A DNA stretch of 64,000 nt from Microcella alkaliphila. GTDB lineage: Bacteria; Actinomycetota; Actinomycetes; Actinomycetales; Microbacteriaceae. Under the pieces are notes generated by a model, which saw only the letters and a list, made by a program, of their open reading frames with translations, had not been told where the DNA came from and searched no databases. The position numbers were made by a program, and so were the translations under genes. Location of the stretch: assembly GCF_004216855.1 (NCBI RefSeq), contig NZ_SGXT01000013.1, positions 124,001-188,000 of the forward strand, written 5' to 3'. How positions within the stretch are numbered: position 1 is the first letter of the stretch; every line of letters starts with the position of its first letter. Positions 1-8,297 of this stretch are shown here, piece after piece.

Positions 1-625
1 GGGCCCGCAGCTCGACGTCACCCACGAGCAGGGGTAGCGCCTTCGCCTCGGTGAGCACGTGCTCCTCGACGCCCTCGAGCACGGCCTTGTGCTCGGGCAA
101 CAGGTTCACGGTCACGACGCGGGCGGCGGGCACGGCGGCCAGCAGGCTGGGCAGGTGGCGGCGCACCCGGGCGAGGCCGCCGGCGGTGCGCGTGATGAAC
201 CGCAGCATGAGCGAATCCTCGGCGCCGAGGGTGATGATCACGTTCTTCAGCTCACCGCGGCGGGCCGGCACGTCGTACGGGGTGAGCTGCGCGGTCGTGA
301 CGAATGTCGCGATGGCGGGCAGTGCATCCAGAATCGGGGGTGCGATCACGCCGCAGTGACGCAGGTCGACTCCGCGGCGTTGCTCGTCGAGAATTCCGAG
401 CGTGGGGGAGCCGACCGTGCCGCCGACAACCATCTTCGCCTTCGCGCGAAAGCCACTCTCGACGCTCGCCACCGGCGGGCCCCACACCGATGCGGTCGGC
501 CCGGCGAGGTGGGGCGCGAGCAGCGACTCGACGCGGGCCTGCTTCTCGGCCACCTGCGCGGCGTACGGCACACCCATGAGCGTGCACGAGCGGCAGACCC
601 CCGCGTCGAAGTAGTCGCACTGCAC
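1..625 (-). CDS. rlmC: 23S rRNA (uracil-C5)-methyltransferase RlmC, N-terminal part
   Basis: The first 208 codons of an RlmC/RumB-type SAM-dependent enzyme that methylates C5 of a uracil in 23S rRNA; the gene runs off the left edge, so the SAM-binding domain and catalytic cysteine are not visible. The start is a GTG. Four cysteines fit the RlmC iron-sulfur pattern: C3, C11 and C14 at the very N-terminus, then C91 in the sequence LRHCGV. The Cys spacing and the absence of an N-terminal TRAM domain favour RlmC over RlmD or TrmA. It is divergent from the DUF4287 gene, with a 46-bp gap. Family assignment is confident; the exact target uracil is inferred from the family. Confidence 0.87.
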   Translation of the reverse strand, partial: MQCDYFDAGVCRSCTLMGVPYAAQVAEKQARVESLLAPHLAGPTASVWGPPVASVESGFRAKAKMVVGGTVGSPTLGILDEQRRGVDLRHCGVIAPPILDALPAIATFVTTAQLTPYDVPARRGELKNVIITLGAEDSLMLRFITRTAGGLARVRRHLPSLLAAVPAARVVTVNLLPEHKAVLEGVEEHVLTEAKALPLLVGDVELRA

Positions 626-671
626 GGCCTCGAGGCTACCGGCGCGCGGCCGACTGTGTTTCGATGCTCGT

Positions 672-1229
672 ATGGGCGACGAGACACCGGTCAGGGCCGC
701 CGCGGGTGGCGCGAGCGACGAGGCGGCGAGGAAGGCCACCGGGCGGCTGCCCGCCGACTGGTTCGGGATGCTCGATGCGGCCGGCGCGCGCGACTGGCCG
801 CACAAGAAGATCGCCGATCACCTGGTCGCCGACCACGGGGTGGATGCCTGGTGGGCACAGTCGATCACGGTGGGCTTTGAGCAGGCGACGGGCCGGCGTC
901 GCCCCGGCCAGCAGCAAGACGGAACATTCACTGCCTCCGTGAGCAGGCGCATCCCGGGCGACGGTCCGAGCGTGTACTCGCGCCTCATGCCCCACCTCGA
1001 AGCGGCGCTGGGCGAGCCGATGAGTGCGCGCCCCGACGCCGCCAACCCCGGCGCGACCTGGGTGCCCGACCCGGTGACGGAAGGCGCGCGCGAGCGGCTG
1101 CTGCTGAGCGTGCGGCCGGTCGCGGGGAAGCCCGCCACCGTCAGCCTCACGTGGTCGGGAATGGCCGACGACGACGCCCTGTCTACCGTCAAGGGACGGC
1201 TCGCAAAGTTGCTCGACACCCTGCCCTAG
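672..1229 (+). CDS. DUF4287 domain protein
   Basis: A 185-residue soluble protein. Residues about 22-76 match the DUF4287 helical domain: a TGR.P.DWF opening, then a conserved HKKIADHLVADHGVD.WWAQ segment. The remaining ~110 residues look like a small alpha/beta fold that ends in a long helix (TVKGRLAKLLDTL), compatible with the START/SRPBCC-like tail often found beside DUF4287; that part is a weak call. No signal peptide or membrane segment. The function is unknown. It lies 9 bp upstream of ispE on the same strand and may be co-transcribed with it, but nothing else links it to isoprenoid synthesis. Confidence 0.8.
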   Translation: MGDETPVRAAAGGASDEAARKATGRLPADWFGMLDAAGARDWPHKKIADHLVADHGVDAWWAQSITVGFEQATGRRRPGQQQDGTFTASVSRRIPGDGPSVYSRLMPHLEAALGEPMSARPDAANPGATWVPDPVTEGARERLLLSVRPVAGKPATVSLTWSGMADDDALSTVKGRLAKLLDTLP

Positions 1230-1238
1230 GGTGGAGGC

Positions 1239-2174
1239 ATGAGCGTTGCCGCAGGCCCCCGCGTCGTGCACGCGAAGGCGCCCGGCAAGATCAACGTCTT
1301 CATGCGCGTAGGTGCTCTGCACGACGACGGCTACCACGATGTCGCCACCGCGTACCAGGCCGTGTCGCTCTACGAAGAGGTGTGGGCGACCGACGCTGAC
1401 GACTTCTCGGTGCGCTTCACCGGCCCCATCGACACGAGCGCCTTGCCGACCGACGGATCGAACCTCGCAATTCGCGCCGCGCGGCTGCTGGCCCGCACCA
1501 CCGACTACCGCGGGGGAGTGCACCTCGAGATCGCGAAGCACGTGCCCATCGCCGGAGGCATGGGCGGCGGCTCGGCCGACGCGGCCGCCACGCTCGTCGC
1601 CTGCGACCACCTCTGGGGTACGGGGCTCGGCCGCGACGAGCTCGGCGAGTTGGCCGCCGAACTGGGCGCGGATGTGCCCTTCGCCCTGATGGGCGGCACC
1701 GCGGTGGGCACTGGCCGCGGCGACCGACTGTCGCCCGCACTCGCGCAGGGCACGTTCCACTGGGTGCTCGTGCTCGCCGACGGCGGGCTATCGACCCCCG
1801 AGGTGTACGCCGAGCTCGACCGGCACCGCGAACGGCACGTCACCGACATCGCCCCCGCGCCCGAGCAGCCGACCGTCGACATCGAGGTGCTCCAGGCCTT
1901 GCGGGCAGGCGACGCGCACCAGCTGGCCGAGTACCTCTACAACGACCTGCAGGCTCCCGCGCTGCACCTGCAGCCCGAACTCGCGGCGACGCTCGAGGCG
2001 GGCGAGGTCGAGGGGGCGCTCGCCGCCCTCGTGTCGGGCTCAGGCCCGACGGTGGCGTTTCTTGTCGCCGACGCCGATGCGGCCCTCGAACTGCAGGTGA
2101 GCCTCAGCGCTGGGGGTCACCGGGTGCTGCGGGCGACGGGTCCGGTGCACGGCGCTCGGGTCGTCGCGGGCTGA
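1239..2174 (+). CDS. ispE: 4-diphosphocytidyl-2-C-methyl-D-erythritol kinase
   Basis: A GHMP-superfamily kinase of 311 residues that phosphorylates CDP-methylerythritol at the 2-hydroxyl, the fourth step of the methylerythritol phosphate pathway to IPP/DMAPP. Visible motifs: the N-terminal [12 protein letters not shown] substrate/Lys region (residues 14-25), the glycine-rich ATP loop [17 protein letters not shown] (103-119), the Asp of GADVPF (143-148) and the C-terminal GSGPTVAFL motif. ATG start with a GGAGG-like site just upstream. The last 71 bp overlap the 3' end of lspA on the other strand. ispH, the last enzyme of the same pathway, starts at 63796 in this window. Confidence 0.96.
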   Translation: MSVAAGPRVVHAKAPGKINVFMRVGALHDDGYHDVATAYQAVSLYEEVWATDADDFSVRFTGPIDTSALPTDGSNLAIRAARLLARTTDYRGGVHLEIAKHVPIAGGMGGGSADAAATLVACDHLWGTGLGRDELGELAAELGADVPFALMGGTAVGTGRGDRLSPALAQGTFHWVLVLADGGLSTPEVYAELDRHRERHVTDIAPAPEQPTVDIEVLQALRAGDAHQLAEYLYNDLQAPALHLQPELAATLEAGEVEGALAALVSGSGPTVAFLVADADAALELQVSLSAGGHRVLRATGPVHGARVVAG

Positions 2175-2745
2175 CGCCGATCAGGCTCAAGAGGATCATC
2201 CCGCCGGCTCCGACCACGAGTGCGATGTCGGCGATGTTGCCGACAAAGAAGCCGAAATAGTCGATGAAGTCGACGATTTCGCCGCGACCGAACGACGGGG
2301 GTCGGAACAGCCGGTCACCGAGGTGGCTGATCGCCCCACCAAACATGGCGCCGACGGCAACAGCCCAGCGTGCGCTCGAAATACGGGCGACAAAGATGGC
2401 GAGGCCGATGACCGCGAGCGCGGCGACGATCGCAAGGATCCACGTGTACTCGCGCCCGATGCCGAAGGCTGCACCCGGGTTGTACACGAGGCGCCACTGA
2501 ATCCACTCGCCGATGACGGGCACGCCCTCGCGCAGCGTGAGCGTTGTCTCGGCCCAGAACTTCGTGGCCTGGTCGAGCAGGATGATGCCGGCCGCCCACA
2601 CGAGCGTCCACGGCAAGACGCGGCGGATTCGCGCGGTCTCGCCCGGCGTCAGCGGGCCGGTGAGTTCTGTGGGGGCAGTGGCGTTCTCGGTGGCGTCGGG
2701 CGCTGCGCCCTCGGGGGCGGCGGGCGCGTGCTCGGCGTCAGACAT
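2104..2745 (-). CDS. lspA: Lipoprotein signal peptidase (signal peptidase II)
   Basis: An aspartyl peptidase of the inner membrane that cleaves the signal peptide of diacylglyceryl-modified prolipoproteins. About 213 residues, with an Ala/Pro/Thr-rich N-terminal extension of ~45 residues before the first helix. Four membrane segments are visible. The family motifs are present: NPGAAFG after TM1, then [12 protein letters not shown] and [12 protein letters not shown], which carry the two catalytic Asp residues. The usual GN of the third motif reads SH here, a mild divergence. An ATG nine bases further out (2754) is also possible. It overlaps the end of ispE by 71 bp in convergent orientation. 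Confidence 0.94.
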   Translation of the reverse strand: MSDAEHAPAAPEGAAPDATENATAPTELTGPLTPGETARIRRVLPWTLVWAAGIILLDQATKFWAETTLTLREGVPVIGEWIQWRLVYNPGAAFGIGREYTWILAIVAALAVIGLAIFVARISSARWAVAVGAMFGGAISHLGDRLFRPPSFGRGEIVDFIDYFGFFVGNIADIALVVGAGGMILLSLIGVSPRRPERRAPDPSPAAPGDPQR

Positions 2746-2787
2746 GCCTCCCATTCTGCCGTGACGCGGCGATCGCCCGCTGCACGC

Positions 2788-3243
2788 TCACCCCTCGGGG
2801 TAGCGACTCTTCAGCACCTTCATCGAAAACCGTGACGACATGCGCGTGAGACCGGGAAGGGTGCGCAGCTTCTCGGTCGCGAAGCGCTCGTAGCCCTCGA
2901 TGTCGGCGACGCGGATCGTCGCCACCACGTCGGGGCTGCCGAACATGCGATGCGCTTCGATGACCTCGGGGAATTCGATGAGCGCCGACTCGAATCGCTC
3001 GATCGTCTCCTGACGCTGATTGTCGAGCTCGAACTGCGCGAACACCTCGAAGCCCTGACCGATTGCCTTCGGGGCGATGCGCGCGTGGTAACCGAGAATC
3101 ACGCCGTCCTGTTCGAGGCGGCGCACCCGCCGCAGGCACGGCGACGGCGACAAGCCCACTCGCTCGGCCAATTCCGTGTTCGAGATCTGCGCGTTGCGCG
3201 TCAGTTGGCTGACTATTGCGCGATCGATCGCATCCATGGTCAT
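2788..3243 (-). CDS. Lrp/AsnC family transcriptional regulator
   Basis: A 151-residue feast/famine regulator. Residues ~3-60 form the AsnC winged HTH (DAIDRAIVSQLTRNAQISNT, then SPSPCLRRVRRLEQDGVI). Residues ~65-145 form the ligand-binding RAM domain with the typical FEVFAQFELD and DVVATIRV strands. An open frame extends further upstream, but the domain begins at the ATG chosen; a second ATG two codons in is equally possible. It is divergent from a LysE-type exporter with a 106-bp shared gap, so it most likely controls that exporter in response to an amino acid. That job is inferred from context. Confidence 0.92.
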   Translation of the reverse strand: MTMDAIDRAIVSQLTRNAQISNTELAERVGLSPSPCLRRVRRLEQDGVILGYHARIAPKAIGQGFEVFAQFELDNQRQETIERFESALIEFPEVIEAHRMFGSPDVVATIRVADIEGYERFATEKLRTLPGLTRMSSRFSMKVLKSRYPEG

Positions 3244-3349
3244 AGTGTGCTCTAGATCACCCGCCGGCGGCGCATATTGGCAATCGAAAACTCCTCCCTC
3301 CGCACTAGCGTTGCCTCGAACACGTGCCGAGAGGAGGGGCGGGCAGTCG

Positions 3350-4048
3350 ATGGATCTTGCACTGTATGCGGCGTTTGCCGCCGCGATCTCGCTGCTGTGG
3401 TTCCTGCCGGGGCCCGACTGGGCGTTCGTCATCGGGCAGGCCTCCGCGAAGCACCCCTGGCAGGCGGGTGTGCTCGGAATCGCCCTCGGCTACGTCGTCA
3501 TGTCGGGCGTCGTCGCGGGCGGACTCGGCATCCTCATCGCCGCCTCCCCGCTTGCGCTGTCGGTCATCACGATCGTCGGAGCCTCGTACCTGATCGCGCT
3601 CGGCACGCTTGCGGTGCGACGCATGGTCGTCGACCGGCGCCTCGCCGCGCAGCCGGTCACGAGCCCTCTCGAGGTCGTCACCGGTGCTCACCCGGTGACC
3701 GGCCCCATCGCCGTGGTCGGGCAGCCGCGTAGCGCGCGAGCGTCTCTCGTGGCCGGCTTCGCCGTCAGCGCGCTCAACCCGAAGGCGCTCATCTTCTTCG
3801 TCGCCCTGTTCCCGCAGTTCGTCTCACCCGGGGCCGTGTGGCCGCCCGCCGTGCAGTTGGCGGTGCTGGGCCTGACATGGGTCGCCGTCAGCTCGATGCT
3901 CTACATCGCCCTGTCGCTCGCCACCCGTCGCGTGTTCGAGCGTGCGCCGGGAGCGGCCGGGTGGGTCGCCACGGTCGCGGCGACCTCGATGGTGGTCATG
4001 GGTGTCGTCCTCATCGTCGAGCAGGTCATTCACGCGGTGACTGCCTGA
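3350..4048 (+). CDS. LysE/RhtB family amino acid exporter
   Basis: A 232-residue integral membrane protein with about six hydrophobic segments and the LysE/RhtB signature near the N-terminus (FLPGPDWAFVIGQAS, residues 20-34) followed by GVLGIALGYVVMSGVV. A second conserved block, AGFAVSALNPKALIFFVALFP, sits at the start of TM4. The central loop (~residues 85-120) is hydrophilic and variable, as in the family. The family exports amino acids or related small molecules; the substrate cannot be told from sequence. The start is fixed by GAGGAGGGG at 3331-3339. It is divergent from the Lrp-type gene, a usual regulator/exporter pairing. Confidence 0.91.
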   Translation: MDLALYAAFAAAISLLWFLPGPDWAFVIGQASAKHPWQAGVLGIALGYVVMSGVVAGGLGILIAASPLALSVITIVGASYLIALGTLAVRRMVVDRRLAAQPVTSPLEVVTGAHPVTGPIAVVGQPRSARASLVAGFAVSALNPKALIFFVALFPQFVSPGAVWPPAVQLAVLGLTWVAVSSMLYIALSLATRRVFERAPGAAGWVATVAATSMVVMGVVLIVEQVIHAVTA

Positions 4049-4115
4049 GCGCGGGGCGCGGGCTGTCCTCGCCGACGGTCAGCGAGCATCCGGTGCCCGC
4101 CGTAGGCTCGACGTA

Positions 4116-5960
4116 ATGGCCCACCTGCTGGGAGCCGAGCAGCTCCGCGTCGAATACCCCACCCGCGTCGTCCTCGACGGGGTGACCGTCGGCATCGGCG
4201 ACGGCGACCGCATCGGCGTCGTCGGCCGCAACGGCGACGGCAAGTCGACCCTCCTGCGCATCCTCGCCGGCAAGCAAGAGCCCGACGCCGGCCGCGTCAC
4301 CCGCCGTCGCGGCGTGACCCTCGGCATGCTCGACCAGGCCGACGCGCTCGCCACCGGCCAGAGCGTGCTCACCACGATCGTCGGCGACCGCGCCGAACAC
4401 GAATGGGCGGGGGATGCTCGGGTGCGCGACGTTCTCGCCGGTCTCGTCCCCGACATCCCCGGCGACACCCTCGTCGACGATCTGTCGGGCGGGCAGCGGC
4501 GGCGCGTGGCGCTCGCCGCGCTGCTGAGTCGCGACTGGGACATCGTCATTCTCGATGAGCCCACCAACCACCTCGACATCGGCGGGGTCGCCTGGCTCGC
4601 CGAGCACCTGAAGCGTCGCTGGCCGCGCGGCCAGGGCGCCCTCGTCGTCGTCACCCACGACCGGTGGTTCCTCGACGAGGTCAGCGAGAACACGTGGGAG
4701 GTGCACGACCGCATCGTCGAGCCCTTCGAGGGTGGGTATGCGGCCTACGTGCTGCAGCGCATGGAGCGCGACCGGCAGGCCGCGACCATCGAGGCGAAGC
4801 GCCAGAACCTCATGAAGAAAGAGTTGGCGTGGCTGCGCCGCGGAGCTCCCGCCCGCACGGCGAAGCCGAAGTTCCGAATCGAGGCGGCCAACGCGCTCAT
4901 CGCCGACGTGCCCGAAATGCGCAACCCGGTCGAGCTGACGCAGCTGGCGACGACGCGCCTCGGCAAAGACGTGATCGACCTGCTCGACGTGAGTGTCGCG
5001 TACGGCGAGACCACGATCATCCGCGATGTCGAGTGGCGCATCGCGCCGGGGGAGCGCACCGGCGTCCTCGGCGTCAACGGGGCCGGCAAGTCGACGCTGC
5101 TGAAACTCATCGACGGGTCGCTCGCGCCGACCACCGGGCGCGTCAAGCGCGGCAAGACGGTCGTCGTGGCAACCCTCGACCAGCAGCTCGCCGACCTGAG
5201 CGCCGTCGCCGACGAGCGGGTGTCGGCTGTCATCGCGTCGAAGCGCACGACCTACGTCGCCGGCGGCAAAGAGCTCACGCCCGGCCAGCTGCTCGAGCGG
5301 CTCGGCTTCACCTCGGCGCAGCTGTCGACGCCGGTGCGCGACCTGTCGGGCGGGCAGAAGCGGCGCCTGCAGCTGCTGCTGATCCTGCTCGACGAGCCGA
5401 ACGTGCTCATCATGGATGAGCCCACGAACGACCTCGACACTGACATGCTCGCCGCCATCGAAGACCTGCTCGACACGTGGCCCGGCACCCTCATCGTCGT
5501 GTCGCACGACCGCTACCTGCTCGAGCGGGTGACCGACCAGCAGTACGCGATCCTGCCCGGGCCCGACGGCGCGGGGCGGCTGCGGCACCTGCCCGGAGGG
5601 GTCGACGAGTACCTGCGGCTGGCCGCGCGACTCGCGGCGCCGAGCGGCGGGCAGGATGCGGGGCGCGCGACCGTCGCGTCGGTGTCTGGCGCGCAGTCTG
5701 GCGCCGGCGCTGCAGGCGCAGCATCCGTCCCCGCGCTGAGCGGAGCCGAGCGCCGCGCCGCCGAGAAGGAGCTCGCGGCGATTGACCGCAAGCTCGCCAA
5801 ACTGCAGGGCCGCGTCGACGAGTTGCACGTCGAGCTCGCCGAGCACGACGTCGCCGACTACGAGGGCCTGGGGCGGCTACACGAGTCGTTGCGCGCGGTC
5901 GAGTCCGAGCGCGATGCCCTCGAGACGCGCTGGCTCGAACTCGGCGAGCTCCTCGCCTGA
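4116..5960 (+). CDS. ABC-F family ATP-binding protein
   Basis: A soluble protein of 614 residues with two ABC ATPase domains in one chain and no membrane segments, the ABC-F layout. Domain 1 has Walker A GRNGDGKSTLL, signature LSGGQRRRVALAALL and Walker B ILDEPTNHLD; domain 2 has GVNGAGKSTLL, LSGGQKRRLQLLLIL and IMDEPTNDLD. A charged interdomain linker follows domain 1 and a C-terminal coiled coil covers about residues 545-612, preceded by an Ala/Ser/Gly-rich stretch. ABC-F proteins bind the ribosomal E site and act in translation or antibiotic resistance; this one looks closest to the Uup-like group. The exact role is not determined. Confidence 0.93.
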   Translation: MAHLLGAEQLRVEYPTRVVLDGVTVGIGDGDRIGVVGRNGDGKSTLLRILAGKQEPDAGRVTRRRGVTLGMLDQADALATGQSVLTTIVGDRAEHEWAGDARVRDVLAGLVPDIPGDTLVDDLSGGQRRRVALAALLSRDWDIVILDEPTNHLDIGGVAWLAEHLKRRWPRGQGALVVVTHDRWFLDEVSENTWEVHDRIVEPFEGGYAAYVLQRMERDRQAATIEAKRQNLMKKELAWLRRGAPARTAKPKFRIEAANALIADVPEMRNPVELTQLATTRLGKDVIDLLDVSVAYGETTIIRDVEWRIAPGERTGVLGVNGAGKSTLLKLIDGSLAPTTGRVKRGKTVVVATLDQQLADLSAVADERVSAVIASKRTTYVAGGKELTPGQLLERLGFTSAQLSTPVRDLSGGQKRRLQLLLILLDEPNVLIMDEPTNDLDTDMLAAIEDLLDTWPGTLIVVSHDRYLLERVTDQQYAILPGPDGAGRLRHLPGGVDEYLRLAARLAAPSGGQDAGRATVASVSGAQSGAGAAGAASVPALSGAERRAAEKELAAIDRKLAKLQGRVDELHVELAEHDVADYEGLGRLHESLRAVESERDALETRWLELGELLA

Positions 5961-5973
5961 GCCGCGCGGCTCT

Positions 5974-6015
5974 CTGGGCGCCGTGCGCCGGTTCGTTCTG
6001 CCGCTTTGCGCCCAG
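5974..6015. terminator. Inverted repeat between convergent genes
   Basis: The 8-bp arms CTGGGCGC (5974-5981) and GCGCCCAG (6008-6015) are perfect inverse complements across a 26-bp loop. They lie in the 95-bp gap between the ends of the ABC-F gene and the minus-strand gene at 6056. There is no T-tract, so bidirectional termination is only a possibility. Confidence 0.35.
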
Positions 6016-6055
6016 ACCGCCGCATCTGCTCGGCGGGGCTCTCGCGGAGACCGTC

Positions 6056-6496
6056 CTACCGGGTCAGCCCGATGAGCAGGTTCACGCGGAACCCTGCCTT
6101 GGTGCGCACAAGCCCTGCGGGGATGCGCGGTTTGTCGCCACGATCATCCAGTCGGCGCACCGCGTCGTCGTAGACGCCTTCGAAGCCGCGCGGCACGCGC
6201 CCGACGACGCCGGTCACGCTGCGGCCCGAGAACAGGCGCACCTCGATCGGCGCGTCGACCCGCTCGAGGTCGAGGGTGCGCGCGGGCGTCGCGGTGACGA
6301 GCGAGTCAAGGTCGTCGCCGACCTCCGACCAGAGCGTCGAGAGCAGTTCCTGGTGCGGGTCGCTCGCTGCCAGCCGCATCGTCACATCACGCTTACGCGG
6401 GACCAGGTCGTAGTCATAGTCATCGAACTTCGCGGCGCCGCGATCGTTCTTCGGCAGCTCGCCGTCAGGGTGGGATGCTCGCCGCCAGAACGCCAT
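6056..6496 (-). CDS. Hypothetical protein, 146 aa
   Basis: A small soluble protein that I do not recognise. The N-terminal half is charged and disordered-looking (residues 1-38, rich in Asp, Lys, Arg). Residues ~80-146 look like a compact beta-rich domain: an IEVRLFSGRSVTGVVGRVPRG segment and a closing strand GFRVNLLIGL. There is no signal peptide and no membrane helix. ATG start. It lies 9 bp downstream of the aquaporin gene on the same strand, so it may be read with the ars transcript; nothing in it resembles an arsenic protein (no cysteine at all). Confidence 0.7.
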   Translation of the reverse strand: MAFWRRASHPDGELPKNDRGAAKFDDYDYDLVPRKRDVTMRLAASDPHQELLSTLWSEVGDDLDSLVTATPARTLDLERVDAPIEVRLFSGRSVTGVVGRVPRGFEGVYDDAVRRLDDRGDKPRIPAGLVRTKAGFRVNLLIGLTR

Positions 6497-6505
6497 CCCC
6501 TGATG

Positions 6506-7291
6506 CTAACGAGGCGGTGCCGCCCCCACGCCGGGCTCGACTACCGCCGGGGTGCTGGCCGACCCCGTGTTGCTTCCGGCCCCAGCTTCCGAGCGCGATT
6601 CTTCGACGATGTCGACCCGCCGGGGATACAGCAGCACGGCCAAGGTAAGCCCCAACGCTGCCCCCACGAGTTGCGCGATGACGAAGCCGGGGACGCTGGT
6701 GGGGGCGATTCCTGCGAAGGTGTCCGACAGCATCCGGCCGATCGTGATGGCGGGGTTCGCGAAGCTGGTGGATGCGGTGAAGAAGTAGGCCGAGCCGATG
6801 TAGGCGCCGACGGCGGGGGCGACGAGCGCGAGGCGCTGCGAGCGCACGAGGGCGAGGATGACGAGCACTAGGCCCGCGGCAGCGACGACTTCGGCGACGA
6901 GGGTGTTGGGGGCGACCCGGTCGGTGGTGCTGACGCTGATCGCGGGCTCGGCGAACATGAGGTTGGCGAGGACGGCTCCGGCTGAGCATCCCGCGATCTG
7001 GACGGTGATGTACGCGGGCGCATCACGCCAGGCGAGCCCGCGGGTCGCCGCGATGGCGAGGGTCACGGCGGGGTTGAAGTGTGCCCCGCCGACCGGTCCG
7101 AACACGAGGATCAGCACGGTGAGCCCGAATGCCGTGGCGACGGCGTTGATCAGCAGCTGCACGCCGACGTCGGGCGTGAGGGAGGTCGCCATGATTCCCG
7201 AGCCGACAACGATCGCGGCGAGGAGGGCGCTGCCGGTGAACTCGGCGACGAGGCGGCGGGGCAGGGGAGGTGCGGCCGTGGTGGCAGACAC
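6506..7291 (-). CDS. MIP-family channel of an arsenic operon (AqpS-like)
   Basis: A 261-residue major intrinsic protein with six membrane helices and both pore motifs: NPAVT at residues 73-77 and NPAIT at 179-183. The second motif lacks the arginine that follows NPA in ordinary aquaporins and glycerol channels (NPAR), and the flanking TIGRM.SDTFAGI block is of the kind found in MIP channels of ars operons, which pass arsenite out of the cell. The C-terminal 40 residues are a disordered Ser/Gly/Ala tail. It is 34 bp downstream of arsR on the same strand, with arsC divergent. Taken together, ArsC would reduce arsenate and this channel would let arsenite leave. No ArsB or Acr3 pump is present. 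Confidence 0.88.
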   Translation of the reverse strand: MSATTAAPPLPRRLVAEFTGSALLAAIVVGSGIMATSLTPDVGVQLLINAVATAFGLTVLILVFGPVGGAHFNPAVTLAIAATRGLAWRDAPAYITVQIAGCSAGAVLANLMFAEPAISVSTTDRVAPNTLVAEVVAAAGLVLVILALVRSQRLALVAPAVGAYIGSAYFFTASTSFANPAITIGRMLSDTFAGIAPTSVPGFVIAQLVGAALGLTLAVLLYPRRVDIVEESRSEAGAGSNTGSASTPAVVEPGVGAAPPR

Positions 7292-7325
7292 GTCGGAGCT
7301 CGGTGTGGTGGCGTGGAGTGGCCGG

Positions 7326-7676
7326 CTACACGGTCGCCAGCAGCGACGACACGGCGTCGAGCGAGCCCGGGGTCAGGCGGTAGTACGCCCAGGTGCCGCG
7401 CTTTTCGCGCTCGAGGTAGCCGGCGTCGACGAGCACCTTCAGGTGGTGTGACACGGTGGGCTGCGAGAGTCCGAGCGGCTCGGTCAGGTCGCACACGCAC
7501 GCCTCGGCGCCTTCGCTCGCGGCCACGATCGAGATGAGCCGCAGGCGCGCCGGGTCGGCGAGCGCCTTGAGCGAGCGGGCGAGCAGTTCGGCGTTCTCGG
7601 CGCTGATGGTCTCGCGGGTGACGTTCGTGCAGCATGCCGAGACGTCGGTGATGGGAAGCATCGTGGCGCTCGGCAT
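7326..7676 (-). CDS. arsR: ArsR/SmtB family metalloregulator
   Basis: A 116-residue winged-HTH repressor. HTH residues: LLARSLKALADPARLRLISI, then LGLSQPTVSHHLKVLVDAGYL and the wing REKRGTWAYYRL. Candidate As(III) ligands are the vicinal CC at residues 13-14 (SACCTNV) and the CVC pair in ACVCDL at the start of the recognition region, the CadC/ArsR-type arrangement. The start is placed at the ATG preceded by AGGAGA; an open frame continues upstream without a better site. It heads a unit with the MIP channel gene and is divergent from arsC. It probably represses both transcripts. Confidence 0.92.
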   Translation of the reverse strand: MPSATMLPITDVSACCTNVTRETISAENAELLARSLKALADPARLRLISIVAASEGAEACVCDLTEPLGLSQPTVSHHLKVLVDAGYLEREKRGTWAYYRLTPGSLDAVSSLLATV

Positions 7677-7750
7677 GGCGGGTCTCCTCTGATGGCGGTC
7701 GTGATCCGGTGCGGCGCTGTTCACTCGCCGTTCACCCTGACCGGCTGAGA

Positions 7751-7779
7751 TTGACAGCGGTCGATGTTTCGACTGTACT
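7751..7779 (+). promoter_or_regulatory. Promoter of arsC
   Basis: A perfect -35 TTGACA (7751-7756), a 17-bp spacer and a -10 TGTACT (7774-7779, 4/6 to consensus) point toward arsC, leaving a leader of about 50 nt with AGGAG at 7824-7828 before the ATG. Confidence 0.6.
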
Positions 7780-7790
7780 CGACGTATCGA
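7761..7790. promoter_or_regulatory. Candidate ArsR operator
   Basis: Four TCGA tetramers sit symmetrically around the point 7775/7776: 7761-7764 pairs with 7787-7790, and 7769-7772 with 7779-7782. The result is an imperfect 30-bp palindrome covering the arsC spacer and -10, in the arsR/arsC divergent gap. This is a natural place for ArsR to block both directions. Binding is inferred. Confidence 0.5.
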
Positions 7791-7835
7791 TCCGCGTCGA
7801 TGTTAACCCGGCAACGAACATCCAGGAGCCACCCC

Positions 7836-8258
7836 ATGACCGAGACCGCCGCCCCCGACAAGCCCACCGTCCTCTTCGTGTGCGTGCACAACGCGGGCCG
7901 CTCGCAGATGGCCGCCGGCTACCTGAAGCACCTGGCGGGCGACCGCGTCGAGGTGCTGTCGGCCGGCTCCGAGCCGAAGGACCAGATCAACCCGGTCGCC
8001 GTCGAGGCGATGGCCGAAGAGGGCATCGACATCGCCAACAACACCCCGAAGGTGCTGACGACCGAGGCGGTCAAGGCCTCCGACGTCGTCATCACGATGG
8101 GCTGCGGCGACACGTGCCCGATCTTCCCGGGCAAGCGCTACGAAGACTGGGAGCTCGACGACCCGGCCGGGCAGGGCATCGAGTCGGTGCGGCCGATCCG
8201 CGATGACATCAGGCGCCGCGTCCAGACGCTCGTCGGCGAGCTGCTGCCGACGGCGTAG
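7836..8258 (+). CDS. arsC: Arsenate reductase, low-molecular-weight phosphatase fold
   Basis: A 140-residue LMW-PTP-like arsenate reductase that converts As(V) to As(III). The catalytic loop is C16-V-H-N-A-G-R22-S, the CX5R signature. Two further cysteines, C90 and C94 (MGCGDTCPIFPG), are in the redox-relay position. The short CX3C spacing and the GKRYEDWELDDP block that follows resemble actinobacterial enzymes that work with mycothiol or thioredoxin, rather than the plasmid pI258 type. ATG with AGGAG at 7824-7828. It is transcribed away from arsR and the MIP channel, with an operator-like palindrome between. Confidence 0.93.
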   Translation: MTETAAPDKPTVLFVCVHNAGRSQMAAGYLKHLAGDRVEVLSAGSEPKDQINPVAVEAMAEEGIDIANNTPKVLTTEAVKASDVVITMGCGDTCPIFPGKRYEDWELDDPAGQGIESVRPIRDDIRRRVQTLVGELLPTA

Positions 8259-8297
8259 CGCACTCCGCGCATCCCGGCCGCCCCCTATCCTGAAGGC

